Shown here: positions 1 to 6,777 of the stretch, one piece after another
Layout: each line of letters begins with the position of its first letter
How positions within the stretch are numbered: position 1 is the stretch's first letter
Origin: DASSUW01 sp963792385
Lineage (GTDB): Bacteria; Actinomycetota; Thermoleophilia; Solirubrobacterales; Solirubrobacteraceae
Assembly (NCBI GenBank): GCA_963792385.1
Contig: CAWBVZ010000004.1
Location: 682,001-746,000, forward strand
Direction of reading: 5' to 3'
Length of the DNA: 64,000 bases
Made by a program: the position numbers and the translations under genes
Notes under the pieces: model-generated
Seen by the model: the letters and a program-made list of their open reading frames with translations, nothing else
Told to the model about the DNA's origin: nothing
Database searches by the model: none

Positions 1-51
1 CTCGTACTGATTCTTTCGCACCGCTCGGGCGTCCCGAACCAGGAGGCCGTC

Positions 52-246
52 ATGCGCGCCCTCCTGGCGGGCCTGATCGGCAACCTCGTCGGCTGGGCGT
101 GCGCCCTCGCCGTCTGGCGCCAGCTCGTCATGGCCGAGGTACGGCTCGTCGAGAACGCCCGGCGTGAGCGCCGGCGCGCTCAGGCCGAAGCGGCCGCCGA
201 GCACGCTGCCACCAGGGCCGCGGCTGCCGCCGCAGCCGCCTCCTGA
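52..246 (+). CDS. small membrane-anchored protein upstream of flagellin genes
   Basis: A 64-residue protein with one hydrophobic segment (about residues 3-25) followed by a charged Arg/Glu stretch and an Ala-rich tail that could form a helix. The family is not recognised. The ATG is chosen because AGGAGG lies at 41-46, five bases before it. The same frame is open to the left edge of the window, so a longer protein starting outside cannot be excluded. It is followed 14 bases later by another small gene and then the flagellins, so a flagellar-cluster role is likely but only inferred. Confidence 0.55.
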   Translation: MRALLAGLIGNLVGWACALAVWRQLVMAEVRLVENARRERRRAQAEAAAEHAATRAAAAAAAAS

Positions 247-260
247 GGACGTGAGCGGCC

Positions 261-446
261 GTGAACGACTGGATCGCTCCCATCAGCCCCGACCGCGCGG
301 TCGCGCCGGTCGAGTTCCGCCGGCTCACGCCGATCGAGCGTGAAGAGGAGCGCCAGCAGCGCGAGCGTCAGCGCCGCCGCAAGGCCGAGCAGCGTGACCC
401 GGAGGCGCCCGAAGAGGGCCATTCCGGGATTGACGTCCGGGTTTGA
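261..446 (+). CDS. small charged protein of flagellar gene context
   Basis: A 61-residue protein starting with GTG (a GAGGA stretch lies 11 bases upstream). The N-terminal half is moderately hydrophobic. Residues about 20-48 are a strongly charged Arg/Glu/Gln helix, probably a coiled coil. There is no signal peptide or membrane segment. It sits between a small membrane protein and the flagellin promoter, so it probably ends the preceding flagellar transcription unit. Similar charged small proteins occur in actinobacterial flagellar clusters, but no function can be assigned. Confidence 0.5.
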   Translation: MNDWIAPISPDRAVAPVEFRRLTPIEREEERQQRERQRRRKAEQRDPEAPEEGHSGIDVRV

Positions 447-456
447 CAAGTTCTGC

Positions 457-483
457 TCAAGTCTTTCCCGCGGATGCCGACTA
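457..483 (+). promoter_or_regulatory. FliA/SigD-type (sigma-28) promoter of flagellin 1
   Basis: TCAAGTCT at 457-464, an 11-base spacer and GCCGACTA at 476-483. The flagellar sigma consensus is TAAAGTTT-N11-GCCGATAA; six of eight bases match in each half and the spacing is exact. It lies after the stop of the preceding gene and about 70 bases before the flagellin start. The same arrangement precedes the second flagellin, which supports the assignment. Confidence 0.75.
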
Positions 484-554
484 CTCCGCTTGTAAGAAGG
501 GGTGACATGGAGTTGCCCCGGTCCTAACACACCAATCATCAAGGAGAGATGATC

Positions 555-1385
555 ATGGGCCTTCGTATCCAGAACAATGTTGAGGCGTTCAACGCTCACC
601 GCCAGCTTTCCGGCACCGCGGCCAAGGCCGCCAAGTCGATGGAGAAGCTGTCCTCGGGCTATCGCATCAACCGTGCAGCCGACGACGCCGCCGGCCTCGC
701 CATCTCAGAGAAGATGCGCGCTCAGATCGGCGGCCTGGGTCAGGCGCAGCGCAACGCGCAGGACGGCGTCTCGCTGGTCCAGACCGCAGAAGGTGCCCTC
801 AACGAGGTGCACTCGATGCTTCAGCGTGTCCGTGACCTGAAGGTGCAGTACGCGAACGGAACGCTGGACACGAGCGACAAGACGGCCATCGTGGCCGAAG
901 TGAAGGCGCTCGCCTCGGAGATCACTGAGATCCGCGGCAAGACCGACTTCAATGGCATCCACCTGCTCGACGGTAGCGGCGGCTCGGCCGGCACTATCAC
1001 GTTCCAGGTCGGCGCCAACGCAAGCGAGACGATCGCAGTCGCCACCAAGGACATCGCAGGTGCCTCCGGCACCGGCGCGGTCGACGGTGTGAGCGATACC
1101 GCGTCGTGGGATGCCGTTACGCTCGGCGATCTCGACACGGCGATCAACAACATCTCGTCTATCCGTGGCGAGTTCGGCGCGGTGCAGAACCGCCTCGAGC
1201 ACCGTCTGAACAACCTCGCTACCTACCAGGAGAACCTGGTCGGTGCCGAGAGCCGGATCCGCGACGTGGACATGGCCAGCGAAATGGTCAACTTCACCAA
1301 GCTCGGCATCCTGCAGCAGGCCGGCACGAGCATGCTCGCGCAGGCCAACCAGGCCCCGCAGAGCGTTCTTTCGCTCCTGCGTTAG
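555..1385 (+). CDS. fliC: flagellin, copy 1
   Basis: Flagellin, the filament subunit exported by the flagellar type III system. The 276-residue product has only the conserved D0/D1 regions: an N-terminal coiled domain (MGLRIQNNVEAFNAHRQL onward, with the AADDAAGLAISEKMRAQI motif) and a C-terminal domain ending in ANQAPQSVLSLLR. A variable D2/D3 domain is nearly absent. An in-frame ATG six bases upstream (549) is less likely: AAGGAG at 541-546 is only two bases from it but eight from 555, and starting at 555 gives the same length and N-terminus as copy 2. A FliA-type promoter precedes it and a hairpin follows. Confidence 0.95.
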   Translation: MGLRIQNNVEAFNAHRQLSGTAAKAAKSMEKLSSGYRINRAADDAAGLAISEKMRAQIGGLGQAQRNAQDGVSLVQTAEGALNEVHSMLQRVRDLKVQYANGTLDTSDKTAIVAEVKALASEITEIRGKTDFNGIHLLDGSGGSAGTITFQVGANASETIAVATKDIAGASGTGAVDGVSDTASWDAVTLGDLDTAINNISSIRGEFGAVQNRLEHRLNNLATYQENLVGAESRIRDVDMASEMVNFTKLGILQQAGTSMLAQANQAPQSVLSLLR

Positions 1386-1423
1386 TCGGGTCTCACATAG
1401 CCCCACCGAGGGACGGATCGACC

Positions 1424-1447
1424 GCGGGCGGCCTTAAGGCCGCTCGC
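1424..1447 (+). terminator. hairpin after flagellin 1
   Basis: GCGGGCGGCC, loop TTAA, GGCCGCTCGC: a 10-bp stem with one G-T pair, 39 bases after the flagellin 1 stop. No T-run follows, which is common for terminators in high-GC actinobacteria. It separates the first flagellin unit from the second promoter. Confidence 0.65.
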
Positions 1448-1457
1448 AGTCGTTAAC

Positions 1458-1484
1458 TCAAGCCTGACGGGCTGCGGTCGATTA
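1458..1484 (+). promoter_or_regulatory. FliA/SigD-type promoter of flagellin 2
   Basis: TCAAGCCT at 1458-1465, 11 bases, then GTCGATTA at 1477-1484. It has the same architecture and spacing as the element before flagellin 1, with five and six of eight bases matching the flagellar sigma consensus. It lies just after the hairpin of copy 1, so each copy appears to be transcribed separately. Confidence 0.7.
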
Positions 1485-1522
1485 CTAGGGCGCATCCGTC
1501 TTCTTAAGGAGGGAACCCTTCC

Positions 1523-2353
1523 ATGGGTCTTCGTATCCAGAACAACGTTGAGGCGTTCAACGCCCATCGCCAGCTGTCAAGCACCGCCACCAAGGCCGCG
1601 AAGTCGATGGAGAAGCTTTCTTCCGGCTATCGCATCAACCGTGCAGCCGACGACGCTGCAGGTCTCGCCATCTCAGAGAAGATGCGCGCTCAGATCGGCG
1701 GCCTGGGTCAGGCGCAGCGCAACGCGCAGGACGGCGTCTCGCTGGTCCAGACCGCAGAAGGTGCCCTCAACGAGGTGCACTCGATGCTTCAGCGTGTCCG
1801 TGACCTGAAGGTGCAGTACGCGAACGGAACGCTGGACACGAGCGACAAGACGGCCATCGTGGCCGAGGTCAAGCAGCTCGCTTCGGAGATCACCGAGATC
1901 CGCGGCAAGACCGACTTCAACGGCATCCACCTGCTCGACGGCACCGGCGGCTCCGCCGGCACCATCTCGTTCCAGGTCGGCGCCAACACCGGCGAGACGA
2001 TCTCCGTCGCGACGCGCGACATCGCAGGTGCCTCCGGCACCGGCGCGATCGACGGCGTCACCGACACCGCGACGTGGGATGCCGTTACGCTCGGCGACCT
2101 CGACACGGCGATCAACAACATCTCGTCGCTCCGCGGCGAGTTCGGCGCGGTGCAGAACCGCCTCGAGCACCGCATGGCGAACCTCGCCGCCTACCAGGAG
2201 AACCTGGTCGGCTCCGAGAGCCGGATCCGCGACGTGGACATGGCCAGCGAAATGGTCAACTTCACGAAGCTGGGCATCCTGCAGCAGGCCGGCACGAGCA
2301 TGCTCGCGCAGGCCAACCAGGCCCCGCAGAGCGTTCTGTCGCTCCTGCGCTAG
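1523..2353 (+). CDS. fliC: flagellin, copy 2
   Basis: Second flagellin, 276 residues, same minimal D0/D1 architecture as copy 1 and differing by only a few substitutions (for example S/G, T/A and I/L changes in the central part). A block of 203 bases (1664-1866) is identical to 696-898 of copy 1 even at synonymous sites, while flanks diverge, which suggests gene conversion. AAGGAGG at 1506-1512 is a strong ribosome binding site 10 bases before the ATG. It has its own FliA-type promoter and a UUCG-capped terminator, consistent with high expression. Confidence 0.95.
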   Translation: MGLRIQNNVEAFNAHRQLSSTATKAAKSMEKLSSGYRINRAADDAAGLAISEKMRAQIGGLGQAQRNAQDGVSLVQTAEGALNEVHSMLQRVRDLKVQYANGTLDTSDKTAIVAEVKQLASEITEIRGKTDFNGIHLLDGTGGSAGTISFQVGANTGETISVATRDIAGASGTGAIDGVTDTATWDAVTLGDLDTAINNISSLRGEFGAVQNRLEHRMANLAAYQENLVGSESRIRDVDMASEMVNFTKLGILQQAGTSMLAQANQAPQSVLSLLR

Positions 2354-2375
2354 TACGGGATCTTCCTCGACGTTC

Positions 2376-2399
2376 ACGGGCGGCCTTCGGGCCGCCCGT
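2376..2399 (+). terminator. UUCG-loop terminator after flagellin 2
   Basis: ACGGGCGGCC, loop TTCG, GGCCGCCCGT: a perfect 10-bp stem closed by a UUCG tetraloop, 22 bases after the stop of flagellin 2. No T-run follows. The following glycosyltransferase starts 40 bases later. Confidence 0.75.
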
Positions 2400-2439
2400 C
2401 GTCGTTAAAGGCCTCGCGGGGAACGCCGATCAACTGGAT

Positions 2440-3204
2440 GTGCCCGTCCTCGCCGTGGTCCCCGCCTGCCTGCGTAGCCCGCAGGACACCGAGATCCTCG
2501 GCCGCTGCCTGGTGTCGCTGTGGCGCACCGCTCCCGGCGTGCCGGCGATCGTCGTCGACGCCTCGCCTCCGGGTGAGAGCGCCGAGCTCGCGCCCGTCTG
2601 CGCCGAGCTCGGCTATGAACTGCTCCGCCTCACCGGCGCCGCGTCGTTCGCGCGGGCCGCGAACGCCGGCCTGGCGATCGCCGAGTCCGCCGGTGCCGAC
2701 GCTGTGGTCGTCCACCATGACGTCGAGCTGCTGGACGAAGGCTGGCTCCCCGCCCTGCTGGACGCCGACGGCATCATCGCCGGCGGCCGGCTCCTCTTCC
2801 CCGACGGCACGCTCCAGCACTGCGGCTACCTGTACTCCCAGCTGCACGGCAGCTTCGAGCCGCGGATGCTGTTCGGCCCGGCCGACCTGCCCGCCAGCCT
2901 CGAGCCGGCCGTCTGCCCGGTCGGCAACGCGCTGACGCTGATCCGCCACGACGCGCTCGTCGCCCTCGGCGGCTTCGACGAGGGCTATCCGCTCGGTCGC
3001 GAGGACGTCGACCTGTGCTTGCGCGCGTTCGCCGCCGGAGGCACGTGCGTCTACGAGCCGCGTGCCGTCGCGATCCATCACCACGTCGCCTGGCGCGGCG
3101 TGCCCGACCGTGACCGCGAGCAGCTCGAGGCGACGTCGCTGGAACGACTGCTCGCTCGCTTCGACGACTCGGCCCGGCGCCCGTTCGCCCTGGAGCTCAC
3201 ATGA
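2440..3204 (+). CDS. GT2-family glycosyltransferase (tandem pair 1)
   Basis: Inverting GT-A glycosyltransferase of about 254 residues, cytosolic. The N-terminus has the beta-strand pattern of the nucleotide-sugar fold (LAVVPACLRS, then IVVDAS); HHDVELLDEGW fits the metal/sugar site, and the C-terminal part has GGFDEGYPLGREDVDLCLRA, the acceptor-binding (ED) motif of rhamnosyl/other GT2 enzymes. The GTG at 2440 aligns with the start region of its paralog at 4291; the frame is open further upstream, so the start is uncertain. It overlaps the next gene by ATGA. Its place directly behind two flagellins suggests flagellin glycosylation (inference). Confidence 0.85.
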   Translation: MPVLAVVPACLRSPQDTEILGRCLVSLWRTAPGVPAIVVDASPPGESAELAPVCAELGYELLRLTGAASFARAANAGLAIAESAGADAVVVHHDVELLDEGWLPALLDADGIIAGGRLLFPDGTLQHCGYLYSQLHGSFEPRMLFGPADLPASLEPAVCPVGNALTLIRHDALVALGGFDEGYPLGREDVDLCLRAFAAGGTCVYEPRAVAIHHHVAWRGVPDRDREQLEATSLERLLARFDDSARRPFALELT

Positions 3205-4253
3205 TCGCCTTCCCCCGCACCCTGTTCGTCGGCCGCGGCAACAGCGGCGTCTGCTGGTATCGCTCCGCGCTGCCCGCTGCGGCACTCGGCGCCGACTGGC
3301 TCGGCGTCGTCGGTGAGCCGGGCGCGCTGCGCCGCGTCACCGGCGGCTTCGGCATGGCGCTCGAGGAGGACGAGTGGACGAGCTACGACGTCGTCGTCCT
3401 GCAACTCGTGCACGGCGCAAAGTGGAATCGGCGGATCGCCGAGCTCCAAGCCGCCGGCGTCACCGTCCTCTACGAGATCGACGACGACCTGCGGGCGGTC
3501 GCCGCCGAGCCGGGCCACGAGTTCGCGCGGCTGTTCCCGCCGCAGCGTCTGCGCGCCCACGAGGCCGCGATCCGCGCCTGCGACGGCCTGATCTGCTCCA
3601 CGCGGGCGCTCTCCGAACGCCTCGCCGACCTGCACGACTGGCGCCACGTGTGCGAGAACGGCATCGACCTCGCGCGTTACCCATATCCGCTGCCGGAGCG
3701 CGACTCCGTCACGATCGGCTGGGCCGGCGGGACCGGCCACGAGCGCGCGCTGCGCCCGTGGCTCCCGGCGGTCGCCGCGGTGCTCGAGGCGCATCCGCAC
3801 ACCCGCTTCCGGACGGTCGGGCAGCCGTACGGCCGCGAACTGGCCGAGCGCTTCGGGGCCGAGCGCGCCGGCGCCGTGCCGTTCGCCGCGCTCGACACCT
3901 ACCCGGCCGCGATGGCGGCCTTCGACGTGGCGCTCGCCCCGGCCGCTCCGTCCGCCTTCTTCACCGCCAAGAGCGATCTGCGGTTCCTCGAAGCGGCAGC
4001 GCTCGGCCTCCCGGTCGTGGCCGATCCCGTCGTCTACCCGACGCTCGTCCACGGAGAGACCGGCCTGCACGCCACGACTCCCGAGGAGGCGCGCGAGCAC
4101 CTGGAGACGCTGGTCGGGGATCCGGAGCTGCGGCGCCGTCTCGGCACGGCCGCCCGCGCCTACGTCGAGCGCGAGCGCTCGATGCCGGCCGCCGCCCACC
4201 GGTGGGCGATCGCCATCGCCACCATGCGGGCCGGTGCCGCGGTCGCGGTCTGA
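3201..4253 (+). CDS. GT-B glycosyltransferase (tandem pair 1)
   Basis: 350-residue glycosyltransferase of the GT-B (GT4-like) type. The N-terminus (PRTLFVGRGNSGVCWYRSAL) and the IGWAGGTGH segment at about residue 172 are shared with the paralog at 5088. The C-terminal donor site contains SDLRFLEAAALGLPVVADP, an EX7E-like region. It starts at an ATG overlapping the upstream stop by four bases, so it is translationally coupled to the GT2 gene. No membrane segments. The acceptor is unknown; flagellin or a surface glycan is likely from context. Confidence 0.85.
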   Translation: MIAFPRTLFVGRGNSGVCWYRSALPAAALGADWLGVVGEPGALRRVTGGFGMALEEDEWTSYDVVVLQLVHGAKWNRRIAELQAAGVTVLYEIDDDLRAVAAEPGHEFARLFPPQRLRAHEAAIRACDGLICSTRALSERLADLHDWRHVCENGIDLARYPYPLPERDSVTIGWAGGTGHERALRPWLPAVAAVLEAHPHTRFRTVGQPYGRELAERFGAERAGAVPFAALDTYPAAMAAFDVALAPAAPSAFFTAKSDLRFLEAAALGLPVVADPVVYPTLVHGETGLHATTPEEAREHLETLVGDPELRRRLGTAARAYVERERSMPAAAHRWAIAIATMRAGAAVAV

Positions 4254-4290
4254 TCTCAAGATCGAGATGTCACGGCCGACCACGGGGTTA

Positions 4291-5091
4291 ATGACCGTCC
4301 CGAGCGCACCCCTGTGCGTCATCCCTTCGTACCTCCGCACACCGGCGGATCTTGACCTGCTCGTGCGCTGTCTCGTCTCGCTGTGGAGCACCGCTCCCGA
4401 GGCGGGCGTGCTCGTGGTCGACGACGGCAGCCCGGAGCGATCGCTGCTGCAGCCCCTGGCCGCAGCGGTGGACGAGCTCGGCTACGAGCTGATCGCCAAG
4501 GACGAGAACGAGGGCTTCTCGCGCACCGTCAACGTCGGTCTGCGGCGTGCGCTCGACACCGGCCGCGACGCCGTCCTCGTCAACGCCGACATCGAGTTCA
4601 CCGAGCCCGGCTGGCTCGACCGGATGCTGGCGCGCGTCGACCAGCAGGGCCGCCCGGCCGCCGTCGTCGGCGCCCGCCTCCTGTACCCCAACGGCTGCAT
4701 CCAGCACGCCGGGGTGTTCCTGTCGCTCCGCACGCGCGCGTTCTGGCATCGCTGCCAGTACGGCCCCGGCGATCTTCCCGAAGCGCTCGTACCGGCGGTG
4801 TGCCCGGTGACGGCGGCGCTGCAGCTGATCCGTCACGAGACGCTCGCGACCGTCGGCATCTACGACGAGGAGTACCGGATGTCCTACGAGGACGTCGACT
4901 ACTGCCTGCGCGTCTTCGAATCCGGCCGCCAGTGCATCTATGAGCCCACCGTGTGCGCGATGCACCACGAGAGCGTGTTCCGCGGCCGCACCACTCCGAA
5001 GATCGAGGAGTGGCAGCAGGCCGCGGCCCGGCGGCTGCGCGAAAAGTGGTCCACGACGGACCTGAGCCCTTACGTCCCGGCGATCGTATGA
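4291..5091 (+). CDS. GT2-family glycosyltransferase (tandem pair 2)
   Basis: 266-residue GT-A glycosyltransferase. It has the VVDDGSPE nucleotide-binding region, VNADIEFTEPGWLDRML around the DXD position, and EDVDYCLRVFESGRQCIYEP near the C-terminus. It shares the CLVSLW-TAP segment and the ED motif with the GT2 gene at 2440, so the two are paralogs. The ATG at 4291 is preferred over an upstream in-frame ATG at 4234, which would overlap the preceding gene. The 37-base gap from the previous gene and the ATGA overlap with the next mark the second module. Confidence 0.85.
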   Translation: MTVPSAPLCVIPSYLRTPADLDLLVRCLVSLWSTAPEAGVLVVDDGSPERSLLQPLAAAVDELGYELIAKDENEGFSRTVNVGLRRALDTGRDAVLVNADIEFTEPGWLDRMLARVDQQGRPAAVVGARLLYPNGCIQHAGVFLSLRTRAFWHRCQYGPGDLPEALVPAVCPVTAALQLIRHETLATVGIYDEEYRMSYEDVDYCLRVFESGRQCIYEPTVCAMHHESVFRGRTTPKIEEWQQAAARRLREKWSTTDLSPYVPAIV

Positions 5092-6143
5092 CCGACCTCC
5101 CGCGCACGCTCTTCCTCGGTATCTCCAACGGCGCTGTCGCCTGGTATCGCTGCGTTCTGCCCGCCACCGTGCTCGGCTGTCATTGGCTCGGCGTGTCCGG
5201 CGAGCCGACGAAGCCCGAGATCCGCGCCGGCGTGGTGCCCGGACACTTCGAGTTCGCCGACGTCACGTCGTACGACGTCGTGGTCGTGCAGCAGGTCGCC
5301 GGCCCGGCCTGGCTGAAGGCGATCCGCGCCTGGCAGGAGGCCGGGGTCACCGTCCTGTATGAGATCGACGACTGGCTCCACGGCGTCCGCAACGTTCCCG
5401 GTCACGGTCACGCCGCGAGGCTCGACCGCGAGACCGTGCGGACCTACGAGCTGTGCATGCGTGCGGCCGACGGCATCATCTGCTCGACCGACTACCTCGC
5501 CCGGCGCTACGCCTCGCTGAACCCGCGCACGTGGACGTGCCGCAACGGCATCGACCTGGTCCGCTACGGCTTCACGCGCCCTGAGCGCAACTACGTCGGC
5601 ATCGGCTGGGCCGGGGGCACGGGGCACACTGCCTCCGCCCGTCCCTGGATCGACGAGGTCGGCGCGGTCATGCGCGAGCGCGTCGACACGCACTTCATCA
5701 GCGTCGGCCAGCCGTTCGCCCAGTGGCTCGAGCCCGAGTTCGGTGCCCGCACGCTCGCGATTCCCTTTACGGCGCTCGAGGTCTATCCCGCCGCGATGAC
5801 CCACTTCGACATCGCGCTCGCACCGGCTGGGAAGGGCGACTACTTCAAGGGCAAGAGCGACCTGCGCTGGCTCGAGGCCGCCGCACTGTCGATGCCGTGC
5901 ATCGCCGATCCGGATGTGTATCCGGAGATCGAGCACGGCGTCACCGGGTTCCACGCGTCGACGCCCGCCGAGATGAGCGCGATCCTGCGCGAGCTCGTCG
6001 CCGATCGCGACCTGCGCGACCGCGTCGGCGCCGCCGCCCGCGACTACGTCGTCGAGCACCGCAGCGCGCAGGTCGCCGCCCAGAGCTGGGAGCACGTCCT
6101 GCGCGAGGTCGTTCGCGAACCGGCCCTGGCCGCCTCGTCGTGA
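5088..6143 (+). CDS. GT-B glycosyltransferase (tandem pair 2)
   Basis: 351-residue paralog of the gene at 3201. It has the same opening (PRTLFLGISNGAVAWYRCVL), the IGWAGGTGH segment, and SDLRWLEAAALSMPCIADP in the donor half. The ATG overlaps the upstream stop by four bases and the gene ends in a GTGA overlap with the CHAP gene. The conserved order GT2 then GT-B, repeated twice, indicates duplication of a two-gene module followed by divergence, perhaps to add successive sugars. Confidence 0.85.
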   Translation: MTDLPRTLFLGISNGAVAWYRCVLPATVLGCHWLGVSGEPTKPEIRAGVVPGHFEFADVTSYDVVVVQQVAGPAWLKAIRAWQEAGVTVLYEIDDWLHGVRNVPGHGHAARLDRETVRTYELCMRAADGIICSTDYLARRYASLNPRTWTCRNGIDLVRYGFTRPERNYVGIGWAGGTGHTASARPWIDEVGAVMRERVDTHFISVGQPFAQWLEPEFGARTLAIPFTALEVYPAAMTHFDIALAPAGKGDYFKGKSDLRWLEAAALSMPCIADPDVYPEIEHGVTGFHASTPAEMSAILRELVADRDLRDRVGAAARDYVVEHRSAQVAAQSWEHVLREVVREPALAASS

Positions 6144-6760
6144 GCCTCGAGATCGCCCTCCAGCGCGTGGTCCAGATCCAGGGCCTGCTCTCGCCGGTGG
6201 CACCGCCGCCGGCGGCGACGCCGGCCGTGGCCGCCACGCCTTCGCCCTTCGGCCAGGCCCTCCAGGCGGCCGGCGGCCAGCCTGCCGGGCTGAACGCGAT
6301 GCTGCCCGCCAGCGGCGGCACGCCCGGCGGTCGCGCGGCGCTCGCAGCCGCCCAGGGCGAGGTCGGCGTGGCCGAGCAGCCGCCCGGCTCCAACGACTCT
6401 CCCCGGATCGCGCAGTACCGCCAGGCCACCGCCGGATCCGGCGTCGGCCCGTGGTGCGCCTACTTCGTCTCGTGGGCCGCCCGCCAGGCCGGCACGCCGA
6501 TCGGCGACCAGGGTCAGGGGTACGGCAGCGTCGACCAGGTCTGGGCCTGGGGCGAGCGCACCGGCCGCGCGATGCCGGCGACCGGCACCGTCCCGCAGTC
6601 CGGCGACCTGATCGTCTGGGACGAGCACATCGGCATCGTCGAGTCGGTCGGACCCGACGGGACCATCAACACGGTCGAGGGCAACTCGTCCAACCAGGTC
6701 TCGCGGCGCAGCTACGGGCCGGACGCCAACGGCGCCGTCGGCTACGTGCGGCTCGGCTAG
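6140..6760 (+). CDS. CHAP-domain peptidoglycan hydrolase, flagellar context
   Basis: 206-residue protein. The C-terminal half is a CHAP (NlpC/P60-like) amidase/endopeptidase domain: catalytic Cys in GPWCAYFVSWAARQAG (about residue 105) and His in DEHIGIVESV (about residue 159), followed by NTVEGNSSNQ. The N-terminus (LEIALQRVVQIQGLL) plus a Pro/Ala linker and FGQALQAA resembles the adaptor segment of flagellar-associated wall hydrolases. There is no classical signal peptide, so export through the flagellar apparatus is possible. The GTG start overlaps the glycosyltransferase stop. A FlgJ-like role, opening the wall for the rod, is inferred. Confidence 0.8.
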   Translation: MSLEIALQRVVQIQGLLSPVAPPPAATPAVAATPSPFGQALQAAGGQPAGLNAMLPASGGTPGGRAALAAAQGEVGVAEQPPGSNDSPRIAQYRQATAGSGVGPWCAYFVSWAARQAGTPIGDQGQGYGSVDQVWAWGERTGRAMPATGTVPQSGDLIVWDEHIGIVESVGPDGTINTVEGNSSNQVSRRSYGPDANGAVGYVRLG

Positions 6761-6777
6761 CCGTCGCTCCCCATACC

